Assembly: GCF_024129865.1 (NCBI RefSeq)
Contig: NZ_JAMYFE010000081.1
Location: forward strand, 1-64,000
Origin: Stieleria tagensis
GTDB lineage: Bacteria > Planctomycetota > Planctomycetia > Pirellulales > Pirellulaceae
DNA length: 64,000 nt
Reading direction: 5' to 3'
Each line of letters begins with the position of its first letter. The first letter of the stretch is position 1. The translations under genes were made by a program, and so were the position numbers. The notes under the pieces were generated by a model. That model was not told the origin of the DNA and searched no databases. It saw only the letters and a list, made by a program, of their open reading frames with translations. Of the stretch, positions 58,650 to 64,000 are shown piece after piece.

Positions 58650-59678
58650 ATGCGCGCCATTCAAATCAGTGAACTGAAAACGTTGAAACCGATTGAGATC
58701 GACCCTCCCGCCGCTCCCGGCCCGGGACAAGCCTTGGTGCGGACGCATCGAATGGGGGTCTGTGGAACGGACATCAGTTGTTACCTGGGCAAGTTCCCCT
58801 TCTTCGATTTCCCGCGAATTCCTGGGCATGAACTCGGTGTGGAAGTCGTCAGCGTCGGCGACGGCGTCAGCAACGTCGCTGCGGGGGATCGCTGCAGCGT
58901 GGAACCGTACATGAACTGTGGCACTTGCTATCCGTGCCGCCGTGGGGCCACCAACTGTTGTCAAAACCTAAAAGTCATCGGCGTGATGATGGACGGCGGG
59001 CTCTGCGAATCCTTTCTGGTTCGCGCCGACAAATTGCACCCTTCCGCAAAACTGTCGTATGACCAATTAGCGCTCGTGGAAACCTTGGCGATTGGCTGTC
59101 ATGCGAATGACCGTGCCAACCCACAGGCCGCCGATCACGCATTGATCATTGGAATGGGGCCGATCGGATTGGCCACTTTGGAATTCGCTAAATTCACCGG
59201 CGCGAAAATCAGCGTGATGGACATGAATCCGGATCGATTGGATTTTGTGCGCAAAAACTATGGGATCGACAACACCATTGAATTCTCCGGCGATGGCAGT
59301 GAACTCGAACGGATGAAGCAACTGACCGGTGGTGACATGTACCAGACCATTGTCGACGCGACGGGAAATCGTCACTCGATGGCCGGTGCCCTGAACTATT
59401 TGGCAAGCACCGGATCGCTGGTTTACGTTGGTATCACCACCGATGAGATCGCGTTCAAGCATCCGACGATGCACAAACCCGAGGCTTCGATCCTGGCTTC
59501 GCGCAATGCCCTGCCTGGCGATTTCACCCGAATCATCCAATTGATCGAAATGGGAATGATCAACACCGATCCCTGGATCACCCATCGCACCGATATGGAC
59601 AAGGTGCTCAACGATTTTGATTCCTACACCAAACCGGAAACCGGCGTGATCAAAGCGGTGATTTCAGTCACCGCCTGA
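58650..59678 (+). CDS. Zinc-dependent medium-chain alcohol/sugar dehydrogenase
   Basis: This 342-residue MDR protein has the catalytic zinc residues Cys38, His60 and Glu61 (GHE), a structural-zinc cluster CGTCYPCRRGATNCC (Cys90, 93, 96 and 103 or 104), and a Rossmann motif in GMGPIGLATLEF. It fits sorbitol/threonine/galactonate-type dehydrogenases using NAD(P)+. The preceding lactonase-like gene (8 bp upstream) suggests oxidation of a sugar such as L-fucose or L-galactose to its lactone. Cytoplasmic, probably tetrameric like its family. Its stop lies three bases from that of the convergent membrane-protein gene. Confidence 0.88.
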   Translation: MRAIQISELKTLKPIEIDPPAAPGPGQALVRTHRMGVCGTDISCYLGKFPFFDFPRIPGHELGVEVVSVGDGVSNVAAGDRCSVEPYMNCGTCYPCRRGATNCCQNLKVIGVMMDGGLCESFLVRADKLHPSAKLSYDQLALVETLAIGCHANDRANPQAADHALIIGMGPIGLATLEFAKFTGAKISVMDMNPDRLDFVRKNYGIDNTIEFSGDGSELERMKQLTGGDMYQTIVDATGNRHSMAGALNYLASTGSLVYVGITTDEIAFKHPTMHKPEASILASRNALPGDFTRIIQLIEMGMINTDPWITHRTDMDKVLNDFDSYTKPETGVIKAVISVTA

Positions 59679-59681
59679 TTC

Positions 59682-62540
59682 CTAGGCATACAGCAACAAT
59701 CGGCTGAGCAGCGTTCCGATGGGGCCGGTGGCGGCGACCGCGACGATCAGTGCGGCCGCGCCCAATAGGTAGTCGTTGCTGATCGGACCAAACGGTCCAC
59801 GATTCAAACGAGTGATTTCGTCGATCGAATGCTGCAGTGAATCGGGTGCGAGATGGCGTGTTTGACGCACGCCAGTGAGCGCGTCATAGCGCTGTTGACG
59901 CAAAAATTCAATGGCTTTATTTCGATAGTCGATCGCTGTCATGCGGACAATAATGGCAGCGACGAAGCAGGTGACGATGGGAGCACCGATCAGCACGTAC
60001 CAACTGCGATCGAGTCCCCAGGCGTCCCAGATTCGCCAGCGTGCTCCGATGAACAGCAACGACAGGATTGCCGGTCCGATCATGTCTTTGCTGGCGTCGA
60101 TGCTCAAATGCATCGTGTCGGTACAGTGTCCGACGATGCGATCCAGATTGTCAGTGCGCAAGTGATTTTCAAAATCTCGGATCGTCTGTCGAGATCCCAA
60201 TGAGTAAATCAGGCAACGACAGGACACCAAAAGCACACAACCACTGGCAATAAATAGAATCACACTGGCCAGCCAGCGGACAATCCAATCACGGGCCGGT
60301 GGCGCGATGAAACCGCTTTCAAAATACGAGATCGAGTAGAAACCGATGATCAGACAGGCCGCCAATTTGCAGGCGGTCCAGTCCAGGAAGCGAGATCGTT
60401 CTAAAGCTGGATCGGTCTCTTTTTCCTCGGCATCGCGTTTCGGAAACATGTTGCGCAGGATCGCGAAACCGAATGCAATCACCAAATACAGCCCCCAGAT
60501 CGAGGGCCAAATGCTGATGCCTTCGAAAATCAGGATCGGCTCAGAAGCGGCGGTGGAATTGCTGATGACCATGACAACCAGAATCACCGCGGCGATGATC
60601 ACCGCAATGTTGTAGGCCCATGTGCGCCCTGCTCGCTTGGACGATTCCCCACTAAAAAACGCGAACAGACCCTTCAACGTGTCGTCGAAGCCGTCGATGA
60701 TCCGTCGTCGTAAATCGCGGGCATCAGAGGATAATGTGGCAAGCCAATTGAAGATCACCACGCCCATGATGATGCAAATCGGCAGGACGACCAACAACCA
60801 GGAACGTTCGTGAATCGATGGCGTTCCCAACGGCTGACGCAGCGGCAGATAAGACTCGGCGGTCGCCGCTTGCGAACGCAGCTGAATGGGCCCGTAGTTT
60901 CCAATCTCAAAAACCAGTGGATTCAAATAGGCCGGCGAAATCCGGTTCTCTAATTTGTTTTCTTGACGACCAACAATGTCAAACAGGTTTTGCGGGAGTT
61001 CCCCATAGGTCAACATAAAATCGGAATCCAAAAGTCGCTGCTGGGCAAATGCTTTGGATAAAATCGATGTGCCGAGGAAGCACGATGTTTGATAGCCGTC
61101 GCGAAACTGAGGGATGCTGTTGATGCGACCAAATACATCGCTACGTCCGGCGACTCGCAATCCATAGTGTGACGCGACCACTAGATTGCGACCGTGTTTA
61201 TCGACACTTGGGCCACCGTAGCGGGCTTCCAATTCGGTTGTGAAGAAGGTCGCGACAGGAAACGCAGGACGAGCTTTGCAAAGAATCATTTCTTTGTCCT
61301 CCCACTGTGAACCCAAAATGCCGACCAGCCGGACCGATCGGGGGTTGATCGGCCCGGCCCGACTAAGCGTTTCTAGCTCCGACACGGATCGGTCCAAGTA
61401 GTCCTCGACCGAAGCATCCTCTTCGGCGGCGGTGGAAAGTCCTTTCAAGTACGGGATCACAATCGGCTTGGGAGCGTCTGAGTCAAAAAACATCTCCTGT
61501 AACCCATCGACGTAGCTGAGCGAACTCTGTTCGACAAACAGCACCATCGAATCCGAACTTTCACCAGATGGCCAGACGCCGCGCAGCCCTAGTTCATGCT
61601 TTAGCGACTGCAGTAACCGTTCATCCGATCCGATCGTATGAATCACTTTCATTTCGGCGTCACCGATCGAAATCGTCTGTTGACCGGGTTGCAATCCCAG
61701 TCGTTGATTTGATGCGGTGCAAGAATAGTTGACGACGACCAATCCGTTTTCCCAGCCACTGTAGAAATCATTGTCGGTGGACTCGTAGCGTTGGGCGTCC
61801 GCGGTCAGAGTGTGGAACGAATCGCTCCAGGTCGGTCCCAGTAAACAAAGTGCAGATCGTTTCTTTAGATCGTCGGGAACCACGTCATCTAGCAAATAGC
61901 GAATCGTGTCGAGCGGACGTCTCCCCAGTTGCGACTCCAGCACCCAGTTCGCCAAGATGAGATCATTCGTGGTTTTGTGTTTGTATAATTTGGTCGGCAC
62001 TGCGCTGGTTAGGCAGGTAACCAGTTCATCGAGATCGTCCTGATCTGATTGCGCATCTGCTGGCGGGCGTGGGGAAAAATGGAATTTGATCGAAACCTGG
62101 CGATAGGTCATACGATCTGCAAACGGCAACTCAAATCCTTGGTTGGCCAGGGCCAATTCGACCGCATGTCTGCGTCGCCGCCGCCGTTCGATGTCCCAAG
62201 GTTGTTTTCCTTCCGGAACGGGAATCACCAAATACAGAAGTCGTGCATCATCTTTCAGCTTATCTTTGATGGTTGCGGCGATTTCCGTCTTTGACTTGAG
62301 TCCCTCTAGTTTCGAATCGGCAAACACAAACGGGTCTTCCCACATCGATGCGTATAAACTGACGGCGCCGTCGACGGTAGGGAAATCGGAACGGAGTGCT
62401 TTATCTGCCGATGCGGTTTTAGTTTTTGGTGGGACTGGGAGATCGGAGTGGGCGAAGCCAAGCCAACTGAAGAGCGCGACCAGGGTGCCCGTTCCAAACA
62501 GCGTTGACAGGGTCGACGCGTAGGATCGATTCTCAGGCAT
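59682..62540 (-). CDS. Large membrane protein with extracytoplasmic sensor-like domain
   Basis: The 952-residue protein has one N-terminal membrane helix (about 12-30), a long soluble region (about 40-600) and about eight C-terminal helices from about 615 on. The soluble region reads like a periplasmic-binding-type or receiver-like alternation (VIHTIGSDERLLQSL, VRLVGILGSQWEDKEMIL, ATFFTTELEARYGGPS, NLVVASHYG, FRDGYQTSCFLG). Similar segments occur, as I remember, in uncharacterised planctomycete proteins beside conflict-type modules, but I cannot name the family. It starts 28 bp after the stop of the subtilase gene, so both are probably one operon. A sensor or signal-transducing role is inferred from layout only. 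Confidence 0.6.
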   Translation of the reverse strand: MPENRSYASTLSTLFGTGTLVALFSWLGFAHSDLPVPPKTKTASADKALRSDFPTVDGAVSLYASMWEDPFVFADSKLEGLKSKTEIAATIKDKLKDDARLLYLVIPVPEGKQPWDIERRRRRRHAVELALANQGFELPFADRMTYRQVSIKFHFSPRPPADAQSDQDDLDELVTCLTSAVPTKLYKHKTTNDLILANWVLESQLGRRPLDTIRYLLDDVVPDDLKKRSALCLLGPTWSDSFHTLTADAQRYESTDNDFYSGWENGLVVVNYSCTASNQRLGLQPGQQTISIGDAEMKVIHTIGSDERLLQSLKHELGLRGVWPSGESSDSMVLFVEQSSLSYVDGLQEMFFDSDAPKPIVIPYLKGLSTAAEEDASVEDYLDRSVSELETLSRAGPINPRSVRLVGILGSQWEDKEMILCKARPAFPVATFFTTELEARYGGPSVDKHGRNLVVASHYGLRVAGRSDVFGRINSIPQFRDGYQTSCFLGTSILSKAFAQQRLLDSDFMLTYGELPQNLFDIVGRQENKLENRISPAYLNPLVFEIGNYGPIQLRSQAATAESYLPLRQPLGTPSIHERSWLLVVLPICIIMGVVIFNWLATLSSDARDLRRRIIDGFDDTLKGLFAFFSGESSKRAGRTWAYNIAVIIAAVILVVMVISNSTAASEPILIFEGISIWPSIWGLYLVIAFGFAILRNMFPKRDAEEKETDPALERSRFLDWTACKLAACLIIGFYSISYFESGFIAPPARDWIVRWLASVILFIASGCVLLVSCRCLIYSLGSRQTIRDFENHLRTDNLDRIVGHCTDTMHLSIDASKDMIGPAILSLLFIGARWRIWDAWGLDRSWYVLIGAPIVTCFVAAIIVRMTAIDYRNKAIEFLRQQRYDALTGVRQTRHLAPDSLQHSIDEITRLNRGPFGPISNDYLLGAAALIVAVAATGPIGTLLSRLLLYA

Positions 62541-62568
62541 GGCATCTACTTGGGGCGAAACGAGGCGT

Positions 62569-63942
62569 CTAAGTTGCTAACAGCATGCGGACCAAATTGG
62601 GCAAACCTGATCCTTGCACATAGGAATCGCGGTGCAGCGTCGTACAGTTGTCCAACAAGATTGCCTTGACGCGATCCGGTTCTCCGATCAGTTCACGACG
62701 CCTTGAAAGAAAGGCGGCCAGGAGCCCGGAAACGTGTGGCGCCGCCATGCTGGTACCACTCAATTCGATGTACGCCTCGGCCGATCGATAGGCATAATTT
62801 GCGCTCGGAACCCGCTCGCCCGGCGCAACCAAGTCTGGCTTTTGTCGGCCGTCTGCCGTGGGACCGCGTGAGGAGAAAAACGAGGTGCCAAAGGTCAACG
62901 GATTGGACAGATGCACCGACCCCACGGCAATGGCTTCTTCCAGATTGGCGGGATCACCGATCGAAAGGTCCAGGTTGGCTCGGAGTGCACCGCGGGTCGA
63001 TTGCAGTTCTGCAAACCCGGCGTTGCCCGCGGCAACCACGACTAACACACCTTGCCGCCACAGGCGTCGCAATTCACGACAAATCGGCGAATGTCCGCAT
63101 CCATAGGTTTCCGGATCGAACGGCCCACCCAGACTGAGATTGATCCCGTGGATCACAATGGATGATGCCGCTTCATTAACCGACGCGATATGGTCCAACG
63201 CACGAATGATGTACGAATCACGTCCGCGACCACCATTGTCCAGCACTTTGTAGCTATGGATCCCGGCTTTTGGCGCCACGCCGTTGCGACCGTGCTGACT
63301 GCCGGACCCGGGCTGAATTTGTCCGGCCAAGATGGCGGCGACGTGGGTTCCATGACCGTGCCGATCGATCGGATCGCTGAAATCCGGATCGTCGATCTCT
63401 GCGGCCTTGTGTGTGCAGTCCCAGACAGATCGCACGTTGCCGTGAGTCAAAAAATGAGGATGCGTGGGTTCGATTCCCGTGTCCAAAACGGCCCAGTTAA
63501 TTTTCTCGCCTTGGGCGTTGTAGACGCGTGCGGCAGCCACCGCCTGAACCGGGTCATCCCGCGAGATGGTGCTGCTATCAGACAAAGTCATCTTCTCCGA
63601 ATCGCTCCAGATTCGTCCCACCTTTTGACGTTGCAAAATGGGGCCTAGCCGTTCGATTTGCATGCTGGTCAGATCAGCAGCCACATAGCGATTGAGATGG
63701 CAGAATTGAATGGTTGCAAACGAGTGATCACCCAAGGTCAATTTGATTTCATCCAGCAACCGCTCTCGGGCGACAACCAATCCGCCATCGCCCTGGTCGT
63801 GCAACTCAATCAACACGTGTTGGGTTTCACCGGCGCCCGCATCGTCCGCTCCGTCATCGGGAACCAACGAGTCTTCGATTCGATCGGTCAGATCGCGGGC
63901 GATGCTGAATGATGAAATCGGCTGAGCAAACGCGGCCCCCAC
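62569..63942 (-). CDS. Subtilisin-family serine protease without visible export signal
   Basis: The 457-residue reading has the full S8 triad: Asp154 in VLDTGIEP, His197 in GHGTHVA and Ser398 in SGTSMAAPH, with the oxyanion Asn307 in AAGNAG. The N-terminal 110 residues look like a pro-domain-like or adaptor region. There is no signal peptide in the window, but the frame stays open to base 64000, so the true start may lie beyond the right edge; GTG 63942 is the only in-window start candidate. A cytoplasmic subtilase next to a multi-membrane protein is unusual; it may cleave a partner after a signal. Start and localisation are uncertain. Confidence 0.85.
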   Translation of the reverse strand: MGAAFAQPISSFSIARDLTDRIEDSLVPDDGADDAGAGETQHVLIELHDQGDGGLVVARERLLDEIKLTLGDHSFATIQFCHLNRYVAADLTSMQIERLGPILQRQKVGRIWSDSEKMTLSDSSTISRDDPVQAVAAARVYNAQGEKINWAVLDTGIEPTHPHFLTHGNVRSVWDCTHKAAEIDDPDFSDPIDRHGHGTHVAAILAGQIQPGSGSQHGRNGVAPKAGIHSYKVLDNGGRGRDSYIIRALDHIASVNEAASSIVIHGINLSLGGPFDPETYGCGHSPICRELRRLWRQGVLVVVAAGNAGFAELQSTRGALRANLDLSIGDPANLEEAIAVGSVHLSNPLTFGTSFFSSRGPTADGRQKPDLVAPGERVPSANYAYRSAEAYIELSGTSMAAPHVSGLLAAFLSRRRELIGEPDRVKAILLDNCTTLHRDSYVQGSGLPNLVRMLLAT

Positions 63943-64000
63943 GACTCGCCGAACGGATTCTTTGCAGAGCGTTAAACCCAGGTACCCGGTTGCTGAATGC

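Overview
The window looks like a chromosomal segment from a planctomycete, most probably a Pirellulaceae/Rhodopirellula-like bacterium. The call rests on family content: a Pirellula/Verrucomicrobium-type dehydrogenase fused to a C-terminal haem c domain, an ECF sigma factor translationally coupled to a membrane Ser/Thr kinase, a giant TPR/alpha-2-macroglobulin-like secreted protein, an HTTM (vitamin K-dependent carboxylase-like) protein, many long proteins of unknown function, and the palindromic repeat whose translation reads RSVSEG/LADASG, which I recall from Rhodopirellula genomes. No phage, plasmid, insertion sequence or CRISPR signature was seen.

Layout. 0-1.5 kb: palindromic repeats, then an aldolase-II/HAD gene pair (minus). 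1.8-10.1 kb: a 2778-residue secreted alpha-2-macroglobulin-like protein. 10.1-14.9 kb: RND efflux pump and its membrane-fusion lipoprotein (minus). 15.1-15.8 kb: a stand-alone ScdA_N-domain gene followed by an array of six palindromic units. 15.9-21.3 kb: two glycosyltransferase-like genes, an NAD-dependent epimerase/3beta-HSD-like gene and two unknown genes. 21.4-24.3 kb: a large membrane-anchored unknown protein (minus). 24.6-28.2 kb: orphan GroES, ECF sigma factor, sensor Ser/Thr kinase. 28.4-34.0 kb: RSVSEG repeats, Gfo/Idh/MocA oxidoreductase and an FG-GAP/dehydrogenase/HEAT/cytochrome c fusion. 34.1-35.5 kb: GNAT, VOC and an unknown small protein (minus). 35.7-39.0 kb: HTTM protein and a Met/Asp-rich protein (minus). 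39.2 kb: tRNA-Glu (minus). 39.6-47.9 kb: GYF_2 protein, DUF4129-type protein with a 25-copy GQQQS minisatellite, lipoprotein, ABC ATPase and YfhO-like membrane protein. 48.0-48.9 kb: dapA. 48.9-53.6 kb: a minus-strand cluster MoxR - class 3 lipase - MoxR-like - Ppx/GppA. 53.8-57.4 kb: UbiB/ABC1 kinase, secreted beta-propeller, and a primary-type (RpoD-family) sigma factor. 57.8-59.7 kb: amidohydrolase and zinc dehydrogenase, plausibly a sugar (L-fucose/L-galactose type) oxidation pair. 59.7-64 kb: a large multi-TM protein and a subtilase without an export signal (minus), reaching the right edge.

Most of the window is ordinary planctomycete chromosome with dense packing; several neighbours overlap by 1-8 bp or abut with zero spacing. 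The parts that merit a second look are the two palindromic repeat loci, the A2M-like giant with duplicated end modules and no visible thioester, the MoxR-lipase-MoxR-Ppx operon, the GQQQS minisatellite, the atypical tRNA-Glu, and the subtilase/multi-TM pair at the right edge, which is the best candidate for an undescribed sensing or conflict module. All functions are read from motifs and remembered families; no database search was run.
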